Below are positions 1 through 6,800 of a stretch of DNA of 9,488 nucleotides, piece by piece. Every line of letters starts with the position of its first letter. The stretch's first letter is position 1. The DNA is taken from the NCBI GenBank assembly GCA_023266955.1, contig JAHFOH010000045.1, positions 1 to 9,488 on the forward strand, written 5' to 3'. This DNA comes from Nitrososphaerota archaeon (lineage in GTDB: Archaea > Thermoproteota > Nitrososphaeria > Nitrososphaerales > JAHFOH01). A program made the position numbers and the translations under genes. The notes below the pieces were generated by a model. The model made no database searches. It was not told the DNA's origin and was given only the letters and a program-made list of their open reading frames with translations.

Positions 1-1
1 T

Positions 2-424
2 GAATCATTCGAACTTCCTCAAGATATCGCTGTCAGGAAGAATGGTGAAAGGATAGAAATTTCGGTCGAAGACCTCCCTTCGCAATCCGAAGCCAACGTG
101 CTCGACATTGGTGCGAGGACGATCGACCATTATTCAAGGATCATTCAAAGTTCCGGCACAGTTTTCATGAGCGGTCCACCGGGTGCCTTCGAGATCGAAG
201 GGTTTGGACTGGGAACCGAGAGCCTCCTACGCGCCATGGCATCATCCTACGGAACAACAATTGTCAGCGGCGGACATCTCACAGCCGCATTGAAACTCTT
301 CGGGATCAGGGAGTCGATTGATCATGTTAGCACAGCAGGGGGAGCACTTGTCCTATATTTGGCCGGAAGGCGGCTACCACTTATTGAGGCCTTGGAAAAC
401 GCTGCCCGTAGGGTGATGAAATGA
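2..424 (+). CDS. pgk: Phosphoglycerate kinase, archaeal type (C-terminal part, 5' end outside window)
   Basis: Partial gene: the frame is open from base 2, and the 140 residues seen are roughly the last third of a ~410-residue family. PGK interconverts 1,3-bisphosphoglycerate + ADP and 3-phosphoglycerate + ATP in the cytoplasm. Visible C-terminal-domain landmarks are a SGPPGAFE motif, then F-x-x-GT-x-x-LL, the nucleotide-loop region SGGHLTAA, STAGGA and the final LP-x-IEALENAA helix. The loop reads SGGH where many homologues have GGG plus D or H. An apparent GTG at 98 is an internal valine, not a start, because the homology continues upstream of it. The stop overlaps the ATG of the next gene (gap) by 4 nt, so the two are co-transcribed and probably translationally coupled. 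A linked pgk-gap pair is also known in Sulfolobus. Identification is confident from motifs and neighbour. Confidence 0.93.
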   Translation, partial: ESFELPQDIAVRKNGERIEISVEDLPSQSEANVLDIGARTIDHYSRIIQSSGTVFMSGPPGAFEIEGFGLGTESLLRAMASSYGTTIVSGGHLTAALKLFGIRESIDHVSTAGGALVLYLAGRRLPLIEALENAARRVMK

Positions 425-1437
425 TCAGGGTCGGGGTCAACGGGTACGGAGTCATAGGAAGAAGGGTCGCGGATGCAGTATCTGCTCAACAAGATATGAA
501 GCTCATCGGAGTAACCAAAGTGAAACCTGACTACAAGGCTAGAATGGCGCTTGAAAAGAAGTATCCTCTGTACGCTGCTACGGAATCCTCAGTGAAGGAC
601 TTTGCAAAGAACAGTATGGAGGTGTCAGGGACGATTGAAGATCTCTTGAAGCAGGTAGATGTGATAGTCGATGCTTCACCGGACGATGTTGGTGCAAAAA
701 ACAAGGAGAAATACGTCGAGACCGTCGGAAGGGCGATCTTTCAAGGCGGCGAGTCACCCGGCGTTGCCGAAGTTTCTTTCGTTGCGCAATGCAACTTTGA
801 AAAGGCTAGAGGCGCCAAGTTCATTCGAGTAGTATCCTGCAATACCACGGCTCTATGTAGAGCTCTCCACACAATCGATGAAAACTTTGGAATAGAAAGG
901 GCGAGAGCTGTCATCGCAAGAAGAGGGGCTGACCCTGATGAGACCTCGAAAGGACCGATAGATGCTGTGGTGTTAGACCCTGCGGAGATCCCTTCACACC
1001 ACGCTGGTGACGTAAACACGGTATTGCCTGATATCAAGCTAGTTTCGATGGCCCTGAAGGTGCCTACAACTCACATGCACCTACACACCCTAATTGCATC
1101 CCTCAGAGACCGTTCGGTGACAGAAAACCAAGTGATAGATGCTTTTGAGGAAGCAACTAGGATAATGGTCATTGAAGGACACTCCGGCTTCAAATCTACG
1201 GCTCAAGTCATTGACCTGGCCCGTGAGATGGGCCGCCCTAGAAATGACCTTTATGAAGCTGTTATCTGGAAGGATTCAATTAGAATTGTCGAAGGCGAAG
1301 TCCACTTCTATATGGGTGTCCATCAAGAAGCCATAGTGGTTCCCGAAAATGTAGATGCAATCCGAGCCATTATAGGGAAAGAGTCTGGCAAATCTTCGAT
1401 TTCAAGCACTAACTCCTCTCTAGGCATTCTCAAGTAG
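421..1437 (+). CDS. gap: Type II glyceraldehyde-3-phosphate dehydrogenase
   Basis: This 338-residue protein is the archaeal class II NAD(P)-dependent GAPDH, which oxidises glyceraldehyde 3-phosphate with phosphate to 1,3-bisphosphoglycerate, the substrate of the preceding pgk product. The Rossmann motif VGVNGYGVIGRRV occupies residues 4-16. The catalytic cysteine is Cys140 in VVSCNTTALCR, the usual archaeal position. ARRGADP (166-172), DP-x-EIPSHHAGDV (186-198) and the His-rich THMHLH (217-222) complete the catalytic domain. Length is normal for the family. The ATG at 421 is set by the 4-nt overlap with pgk and by a GGTGAT ribosome binding site (412-417) three bases upstream that matches the archaeal 16S 3' end. 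The last ~18 residues are Ser-rich and not recognisable. Cofactor preference cannot be read with certainty. Confidence 0.96.
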   Translation: MIRVGVNGYGVIGRRVADAVSAQQDMKLIGVTKVKPDYKARMALEKKYPLYAATESSVKDFAKNSMEVSGTIEDLLKQVDVIVDASPDDVGAKNKEKYVETVGRAIFQGGESPGVAEVSFVAQCNFEKARGAKFIRVVSCNTTALCRALHTIDENFGIERARAVIARRGADPDETSKGPIDAVVLDPAEIPSHHAGDVNTVLPDIKLVSMALKVPTTHMHLHTLIASLRDRSVTENQVIDAFEEATRIMVIEGHSGFKSTAQVIDLAREMGRPRNDLYEAVIWKDSIRIVEGEVHFYMGVHQEAIVVPENVDAIRAIIGKESGKSSISSTNSSLGILK

Positions 1438-1504
1438 AAAGTAAGAAAATTCCACGATGTAAGATTTCCCTTAATTATTCGAAAGCTTTTCTTGAGTTTG
1501 TTTG
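1438..1504. terminator. Putative bidirectional T-rich terminator between convergent genes
   Basis: Between the convergent stops of gap and the SHMT-like gene, the + strand ends in a T-rich stretch (about 1484-1503, TTTTCTTGAG-TTTG pattern). The other side is A-rich on the + strand (about 1437-1451), which gives a T-rich run on the - strand. Archaeal termination commonly uses oligo-U tracts without strong hairpins, so one such tract for each direction is reasonable. This is inference from base composition only. Confidence 0.4.
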
Positions 1505-2710
1505 TCAGCCTGGTCGATCGAGCGAATACTCCACTGTGGAGAATTCCCTTACGAGTTTCTTCACAGCCCTTGCCACTTGCTCGCTCCTACTTCTCCTCCT
1601 AAAAATGTCGCTAATCAAATTTGCTACAACAGACATCTGGTCCTCTTTCATGCCACGCCTAGTTACTTCAGATGTCCCCAGTCGAATGCCTCTGTCGACT
1701 ATAATGCCGGCTTCTTCAAGACCATGAGCGAGTCTGAATCTCTCCCCGTCGTCGGGTAAGTCAAGGATTAACTGGTGTGAACGCGTAAAGCCTTGAGAAG
1801 CTGCTTTGAGTGGGAGATGGAGCTCCGAAAGAGTTCTGCCAAGGTACTTAGCATTTGTAACGACCTGCTTTGCGTAAGCCTTCCCATATCGAAGGAACTC
1901 CAGAAGGCTATGTGCTAACCCCGCAATTCGGTTCCAGTGGATATTGTCGACAAGTCCGGGGTGAATGTTTCCAACTAGCTTCTGCCAAATCTCATCATTG
2001 TTCGTCAGGATCAGACCACCTTGCGGCCCAAAGAAACTTTTGTGTGTCGATCCTATTAGCAAATCACATCCTTCACGCAACGGATCCTGAAACTCATTAC
2101 CAGCGATCAAGCCGAGCACATGTGAGCCATCATAGATGTTGACAGCCTCGGTTGAAGATTTCAGAAGCTGTGCAACAGGATGTGGAAAGAGTATGAAGCT
2201 TGCTCCAAAGGTGATAAGCCGAGGCTTCTCTTTCTTTATGAGATCAGTAGCTTCGCGCTCCTTGATATTCATCCGATCGCTATCGAACGGAAAATACAGA
2301 TTCTTCAGATGAAGGATCTTTCCTAGACCCTCGTGGGATAAGCCTGGGTACCCACCGTCCCTCGGGGAGACAGAGAGCACAGAATCAGAAGCCCTCGTAA
2401 ATGACATCGTTGCAATCATATTGCAGTGATGACCTGAGAGGGGTCTTACGTCAGCGTACTTGCACCCAAAGACACGTTTGGCTAACTCCTCGCAAACAGC
2501 CTCAATTTCATCTAAATATTTCGTCCCCATATAGTAGGAATCCCTAGCGGTATATCGATGTCCAAGATCAGAGCCTAGAAGAGCACGAACTGCCGGGCTT
2601 GTGATATTCTCTGAAGGAATAAGATTCAAACACTCTGAACCGCGCCATCTTTCATGCTGGTTGACAGAAGTGTGTAATCTTCTTGCCATCAATGATATAG
2701 TCGAAGCCAT
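1505..2710 (-). CDS. Serine hydroxymethyltransferase-like PLP enzyme (divergent, folate-contact features missing)
   Basis: This is a fold-type I PLP enzyme most like archaeal SHMT (glyA), which normally moves the serine C1 unit to a pterin. Numbered from the upstream TTG at 2728, the landmarks are LNLIPSENITS (34-44), SGHHCN (98-103), the PLP aspartate and histidine in YDGSHVLGLIAG (D200, H203), NEFQDPLREG, STHKSFFGPQGG with Schiff-base Lys230, and the carboxylate-binding GIRLGTSEVTRRGM (347-360). The ATG at 2710 is the preferred start (401 residues): a TATA box centred 28 nt upstream makes it leaderless, and QHE then sits at the usual distance from the N-terminus. Three family features are altered. 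RYAEG-x-x-x-x-RxYxG is shortened to RYTARDSYYMG without the Glu, GGH is GGY, and about 17 residues before GIRLG are absent. It may therefore be an aldolase, transaldolase or other SHMT paralogue rather than true GlyA. The reading frame is intact. Confidence 0.85.
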   Translation of the reverse strand: MASTISLMARRLHTSVNQHERWRGSECLNLIPSENITSPAVRALLGSDLGHRYTARDSYYMGTKYLDEIEAVCEELAKRVFGCKYADVRPLSGHHCNMIATMSFTRASDSVLSVSPRDGGYPGLSHEGLGKILHLKNLYFPFDSDRMNIKEREATDLIKKEKPRLITFGASFILFPHPVAQLLKSSTEAVNIYDGSHVLGLIAGNEFQDPLREGCDLLIGSTHKSFFGPQGGLILTNNDEIWQKLVGNIHPGLVDNIHWNRIAGLAHSLLEFLRYGKAYAKQVVTNAKYLGRTLSELHLPLKAASQGFTRSHQLILDLPDDGERFRLAHGLEEAGIIVDRGIRLGTSEVTRRGMKEDQMSVVANLISDIFRRRSRSEQVARAVKKLVREFSTVEYSLDRPG

Positions 2711-2733
2711 CGAATGAACGATTCTCAAACACC

Positions 2734-2742
2734 CTATTTATG
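2734..2742 (-). promoter_or_regulatory. TATA box of the SHMT-like gene (leaderless start)
   Basis: On the - strand the sequence is CATAAATAG. Its centre is about 28 nt upstream of the ATG at 2710, the expected TATA-to-start distance in archaea, so transcription should begin at or within a few bases of that ATG. It lies only ~10 nt upstream of the alternative TTG at 2728, which therefore would not be in the transcript. Confidence 0.6.
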
Positions 2743-2787
2743 TGACAGCGGCCCCAAAAGCAATCTACGGAGCTGGAATTCCGAGAA

Positions 2788-2798
2788 GCTTTAAGATT
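2788..2798 (+). promoter_or_regulatory. TATA-like box of the etf operon
   Basis: GCTTTAAGATT lies with its centre ~33 nt upstream of the EtfB ATG at 2826, preceded by a purine-rich stretch (CGAGAAG) that could serve as BRE. Predicted initiation near 2818-2820 would leave a leader of only a few bases. It is divergent from the SHMT-like promoter, with ~50 bp between the two boxes, so a shared regulator could act here. No clear operator repeat is visible. Confidence 0.5.
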
Positions 2799-2825
2799 GT
2801 GCCCCCAAAGTGACTTCAACTCCCG

Positions 2826-4022
2826 ATGATTATAGTAGCCCTCCTCAAGGGAGTGCCAGCGAGAACCACCAGAGTAGTCACGGTATCAGGGGTTCTAAAG
2901 CGAGAGGAGATGGATATTGTCATGAATCCCCATGACGTCAAAGCCATTGAAGCAGCTGACTACGTGAAGAGGAGGGTCGGCGGAAAGGTCGTTGCACTGA
3001 CTATGGGTCCTGAAGTTAAGCTGGCTCCAATAATGAATGGTCTCTACGATGCTCAGGTCGAAGGCGTGGACGAGGCCATCGTTTTATCAGATAGGCGGAT
3101 GGCGGGGGCGGACACCCTTGCAACGGCATATACGGTATCTCTCGGTGTGAAAAGGCTTCTTGACGTAAATAGGAACGCGGTGGATGAAGTAATTCGTCTC
3201 ATCGAAGCTGTTGCAGAGAAGAAAATTCTCTTGGAAAGGTCAAAGGAGTTGTATAACTCGAATCTGATTCCAAACAGGATTTACTCAACATTACCCGCAG
3301 TTAAGCAGTCAACAATCTCCGAATACGTTTCAGGTAGAATAAGCAAGCAGGATACGCTTAGCAGGCTCGACAAGTTCAGGGAATCCTTAGGAAATTTCGT
3401 TATTGTCACTGGTGTGAAGAGCACGGATGGTGAAACCGGAAGTGTTGGGCCTCAGGTCGCGGAAGCCCTTAGCGATTTGTATGCTTTTCTCGTGCCACAC
3501 ATCACCTACGTTCATGATTTTGACATTGAACCCTCGAGCAACACGGTTACCGCCGAAAGGAAAATCTCAAGGATTATTCAGATTCTTGAGGTAAAACTGC
3601 CTGTGTTGTTAACTATCTCTCCAGGATACCGCTCTAGAGTTGCCCCTGCTGGTTTCAAGAAGGAAGTTCGAGAGAACAATTACAAGGGCAAAGTCAGAGA
3701 CCTAATTAAGTGGGATGCCACGCTAATAGGAGCGGACTCAAGAAAGATCGGTCTACCAGGTTCCCCCACTCTTGTGGGACCTGGAGTCGACATAGGGAGA
3801 CCGTTGTCACAGAAGATATTGGGCAGGACCTTTGTGTTTAAGGAAGGAGTGGGGTCTCTTCAGTGGGAGGGTCAAACGTACGGACCCTTCCAACCTGGGG
3901 ATAGGGTAGACGGTCTTCCCGACCCATTGCAAAGAGAGCTTACCGACAGAGGATTGATTCAACCCTTTGGCTATCAAGACCTAATGCGAGAGCTTTTTGG
4001 GGAATTCAATGCTTCAAGATGA
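2826..4022 (+). CDS. etfB: Electron transfer flavoprotein beta subunit (EtfB/FixA) with large insertion
   Basis: EtfB pairs with EtfA (next gene) to form the flavin carrier that takes electrons from dehydrogenases. The N-terminus reads like FixA/EtfB: MIIVALLKGVPA, then MNPHDVKAIEAADYVK (33-48), VVALTMGPE, and DRRMAGADTLATAYT (89-103). The nucleotide/FAD-binding DGETGSVGPQVAEAL is at 201-215, and ERKISRIIQ-x-LEVKLPVLLTI (244-264) corresponds to the EtfB signature region. At 398 residues it is well above the usual ~250-265. An insertion of about 77 residues (roughly 112-188), rich in Arg/Lys/Glu and Ser and probably helical, separates the GADT helix from the DGETG strand, and the C-terminus (after ~315) is also longer. 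Start: ATG 2826 matches the family N-terminus and the promoter. The 3' end overlaps etfA by 14 nt if that gene starts at 4009. A bifurcating role is possible but not proven here. Confidence 0.9.
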   Translation: MIIVALLKGVPARTTRVVTVSGVLKREEMDIVMNPHDVKAIEAADYVKRRVGGKVVALTMGPEVKLAPIMNGLYDAQVEGVDEAIVLSDRRMAGADTLATAYTVSLGVKRLLDVNRNAVDEVIRLIEAVAEKKILLERSKELYNSNLIPNRIYSTLPAVKQSTISEYVSGRISKQDTLSRLDKFRESLGNFVIVTGVKSTDGETGSVGPQVAEALSDLYAFLVPHITYVHDFDIEPSSNTVTAERKISRIIQILEVKLPVLLTISPGYRSRVAPAGFKKEVRENNYKGKVRDLIKWDATLIGADSRKIGLPGSPTLVGPGVDIGRPLSQKILGRTFVFKEGVGSLQWEGQTYGPFQPGDRVDGLPDPLQRELTDRGLIQPFGYQDLMRELFGEFNASR

Positions 4023-5097
4023 TGGGTACAAAGGCGTTTGGGTGCATATTCAGCATGAAGAGGGGCAGCTCACAAAGCCAACTCTCGAAATTCTTACTGC
4101 CGGTCGAAAGGTGGCCGAGAAACTCAACCATTCGTTGACTGCGGTCGTCTTGGGTCATGAAGTTGAATTCCTCGGGAGGAAGACGATAGAGTATGGAGCG
4201 GATGAAGTCATCTATTGCGACGACCCCAAGCTGGAAAACTATCTTTGCCTGCCTTATACAACGGTTCTAACAAATCTGGTAAGAGAAAGGAAGCCTTACG
4301 CGTTCCTTTTCCTAGCGGATGAAATTGGGCGAGACTTGGCTCCGAGATTGGCTTACAGACTCAAAACTGGACTAGCGACAGACAACATCGAGCTTGAAAT
4401 CGAAGATTTCTATCACGTACCGACGAAGACGGTATACAAGAATTTGCTGATTCAGATTCGTCCCGATTTTGCTACAAGGGTGGCGAAGATCTACACCCCT
4501 TGGCATAGACCACAGATCGCTACAGTACGTCCCGGAAACTTCGGACCCGCTGAACTTGATGAGACAAGAAGAGGCACGTTTACAGTAGTTAAGACGAATT
4601 TGAATCAGGAAGACTTCACGGTGATGCTCAAGGACCTAAGGCATATACCTACAAGTCCGGTGCAGCTTGACAGGGCTCAGGCCGTGGTCTCCATCGGTCT
4701 GGGAATATTAAGGGACGGCAGAGGCAATCCCAGAAGTTCGCTTGAAGGGTTTCGACTGGCACAGGAGTTGGCCCAGGCAATCCAAGAGAAATTTGGACTC
4801 AAGACAGAAATCGGAGCTTCTCGGGCATTGATCTACGCAGAACTAAAGGAACTGCATGGTCTTGTTACCCTAGATCGTCAGGTCGGACAAACGGGGAAGA
4901 CTGTTAGCCCAGAAATCTATTTCGCTCTAGGCATTAGTGGCGCAGTTCAACACAGAGTCGGGATGTTGCGATCAAAGAAGATCGTGGCTGTAAACATCGA
5001 CCCCGGCGCCCCCATATTTCAGATCGCTCATTACCCAATAATAGGTGACCTATACGAGGAGGTACCGCGGCTAACAGAGCTTATCCGACGATTCTGA
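4009..5097 (+). CDS. etfA: Electron transfer flavoprotein alpha subunit (EtfA/FixB)
   Basis: EtfA carries the electron-transferring FAD and partners EtfB. Residues from the ATG at 4009 (362 aa): N-terminal domain GVWVHIQHEEGQL (9-21) and RPQIATVRPGNFG (167-179). The C-terminal FAD domain has GASRA (269-273), RQVGQTGK (290-297), the family signature IYFALGISGAVQH (303-315) and DPGAPIF (331-337), with IIGDLYEEVP near the end. The TTG at 3997 is an alternative start. ATG 4009 is preferred because EtfA proteins begin close to the GVWV strand and it overlaps etfB by only 14 nt. Two local oddities: the usual VVSGGRG reads VVSIGLG (228-234), losing the arginine, and about six extra residues separate SRA from QVGQTG, with the usual D-x-GW lost. 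The stop shares one base with the start of the next gene (TGATG), indicating coupled translation. Confidence 0.92.
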   Translation: MLQDDGYKGVWVHIQHEEGQLTKPTLEILTAGRKVAEKLNHSLTAVVLGHEVEFLGRKTIEYGADEVIYCDDPKLENYLCLPYTTVLTNLVRERKPYAFLFLADEIGRDLAPRLAYRLKTGLATDNIELEIEDFYHVPTKTVYKNLLIQIRPDFATRVAKIYTPWHRPQIATVRPGNFGPAELDETRRGTFTVVKTNLNQEDFTVMLKDLRHIPTSPVQLDRAQAVVSIGLGILRDGRGNPRSSLEGFRLAQELAQAIQEKFGLKTEIGASRALIYAELKELHGLVTLDRQVGQTGKTVSPEIYFALGISGAVQHRVGMLRSKKIVAVNIDPGAPIFQIAHYPIIGDLYEEVPRLTELIRRF

Positions 5098-6800
5098 TGC
5101 CAATGCCTGAGAAATTCGATGTCATAGTCGTGGGTGCCGGTAGTGGAGGCTGTGCAGCTGCTCTATACCTCGCAAGGAAAGGTTACGATGTGCTCCTCTT
5201 GGAGAAAGCTAAGATTCCGGGCCATAGGAACATGACTGGAGGAGTGCTATTTGGAAAATTCCGTGATTATTACGATATTGTACATCTAGTCCCTGACTTT
5301 GAAAGGCAGGCCCCACTAGAGAGGAAGATAGCGGAACACTCTGTCTACATCATTTCAAATCCTCGCAATGCTCCCAGCTCGTACAAGTTGTTCACCATCA
5401 CCAAGGAGTCTCTATTGGGAAAACTTGGCGTCATTTACACTGATCCTAACACAGGGTTTGACTATTCTGTACTAAGAAGCAAATTCGACAAATGGTTCGC
5501 TAACAAAGTAAGTCAAGCGGGTGGAATGCTTTCGACCGAGGTCACCGTCGAGAAACTCTTGTGGAAAGACGGGAAGGTCGTGGGAGTGCTTACGCCAAAC
5601 GAGGAGCTCTACGCCGACATTGTAATTGATGCCAGCGGAGTTACCTCGACGCTCGTTGAGGAGGCGGGTTTGAGGAAGATGCTTCGACCCGATCAGGTGT
5701 ATCATGGTTTGAAGCATGTGTACAAGCTAGATGAAAAGACGATCGATGAGAGATTTGCATTGGCTCATAACGAGGGAAAAGCTCTATTCTTCTTCGGCGA
5801 GTTCATGAAGGGAGTCAATGGAGGTGCGTTTCTTTACACTAACCGCGATACACTCTCCGTAGGCGTCGTCGTGAGTCTGGACTCTGTACTTGAACAATGC
5901 ATCCAGAGACCTGATGTGTTGGGTAAACCTCTTGACCTTTTGGAAGAGTTCGAGGCTCATCCGATGGTCGCCCCCTATCTAGAGGGCGCCACACTTGTTG
6001 AATACTCAGCGCATAACATACCGAAGAGCTCAAAGGCTGTACTCAAGCGTCCCTATACGTCCGGGTTTTTGGTGGTAGGGGACGCCATGGGCGCCTTTAC
6101 GAAACTCGGCCCCATGATCGACGGTATGAGGAGGGCTATTGCGACAGGAATAATGGCTGGCGAAACATACGAGATAGCCCGGAAGGCCGGCGACTTCTCC
6201 GAAGAAAGTTTAGCAATCTATACCCAACTGCTGAAACCGATTTACAGAGATATTTGGAAGTACAGATTCGACAGCTTCGTTAGTGAAAGTACGGTAGCCT
6301 ACAATACCTTTCCTAAGATACTTTTCGGCCTCAACCTATTCGTTTCAACTGTTCAAGCGAAGGGAGAGATCAAACTACTGGACACCCGGGACGCTATTCA
6401 ACGCATCCAAGAGCGAACCGGGATTCTTGAGTACGACGAGGACAAGAAGTATTCACACATTCACGTCAATCATGAGTTGGCTTCGAAGTCCAAGACCAAA
6501 GGGTGGGTGCCTGCCTGCCCATACAACTGCTATACTCTTGTTTTGGAGAAAGGTGTCTTCGCCTCCTTCAAAGACCTTTACGTGTACAATCTGAGGCAAC
6601 TGTCGGCAAGCGGGGAACCTGATATCGGGCGTCGTGGGGAAGCGCGGGAGAGAACTGCGGAGGACGTGGAAAAGGGAGACGTCAGGTTTGACTACGTCGC
6701 CTGCGTCGGTTGCGGGGCCTGTGGCGTCATCGGGCCCAAAGAACAAGTACTTTTCGGACATGAAAGGTTCGGGCATGGGGTAAAGTATGCATACGGCTAA
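5097..6800 (+). CDS. FixC-FixX fusion / ETF:quinone oxidoreductase-like flavo-iron-sulfur protein
   Basis: This 567-residue protein should accept electrons from EtfAB and pass them to the quinone pool. The FixC-like FAD domain starts with VVGAGSGGCAAALYLARKGYDVLLLEK (11-37, dinucleotide fold) and contains IDASG (177-181) and the second FAD motif GFLVVGDAMGAF (323-334), followed by GPMIDGMRRAI. The C-terminal ferredoxin-like part has CPYNCY (C474, C478) and ACVGCGACGVIGP (C536, C539, C542), then GHGVKYAYG. One Cys from CPYNC plus C-x2-C-x2-C gives a single [4Fe-4S] site as in ETF-QO; the extra cysteine common in stand-alone FixX is absent. About 57 residues lie between C478 and C536, longer than usual. 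No transmembrane helix is evident; membrane contact would be peripheral, as in ETF-QO. ATG 5097 overlaps the etfA stop by one base; ATG 5103 is an alternative. Its TAA overlaps the stop of the convergent hydrolase gene. Confidence 0.9.
   Translation: MPMPEKFDVIVVGAGSGGCAAALYLARKGYDVLLLEKAKIPGHRNMTGGVLFGKFRDYYDIVHLVPDFERQAPLERKIAEHSVYIISNPRNAPSSYKLFTITKESLLGKLGVIYTDPNTGFDYSVLRSKFDKWFANKVSQAGGMLSTEVTVEKLLWKDGKVVGVLTPNEELYADIVIDASGVTSTLVEEAGLRKMLRPDQVYHGLKHVYKLDEKTIDERFALAHNEGKALFFFGEFMKGVNGGAFLYTNRDTLSVGVVVSLDSVLEQCIQRPDVLGKPLDLLEEFEAHPMVAPYLEGATLVEYSAHNIPKSSKAVLKRPYTSGFLVVGDAMGAFTKLGPMIDGMRRAIATGIMAGETYEIARKAGDFSEESLAIYTQLLKPIYRDIWKYRFDSFVSESTVAYNTFPKILFGLNLFVSTVQAKGEIKLLDTRDAIQRIQERTGILEYDEDKKYSHIHVNHELASKSKTKGWVPACPYNCYTLVLEKGVFASFKDLYVYNLRQLSASGEPDIGRRGEARERTAEDVEKGDVRFDYVACVGCGACGVIGPKEQVLFGHERFGHGVKYAYG

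Noticed and set aside
98..424. A complete 108-residue gene starting at GTG 98
   Set aside because: The same frame continues open and homologous to PGK upstream to base 2, so this is the C-terminal end of a longer gene.
741..1037. 98-residue - strand frame inside gap
   Set aside because: It lies wholly within the confidently identified GAPDH catalytic domain and shows no family features; a shadow frame.
1502..2142. Several + strand frames opposite the SHMT-like gene
   Set aside because: Low-complexity or odd compositions with no motifs, opposite a gene with strong PLP-enzyme motifs throughout.
3997..4008. TTG 3997 as the start of etfA
   Set aside because: It adds only four residues before an ATG that fits the family N-terminus better; kept as an alternative only.
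6453..6776. 107-residue - strand frame opposite the FixX part
   Set aside because: Antisense to the CPYNC and CVGCGAC iron-sulfur region; no independent start signal or recognisable domain.
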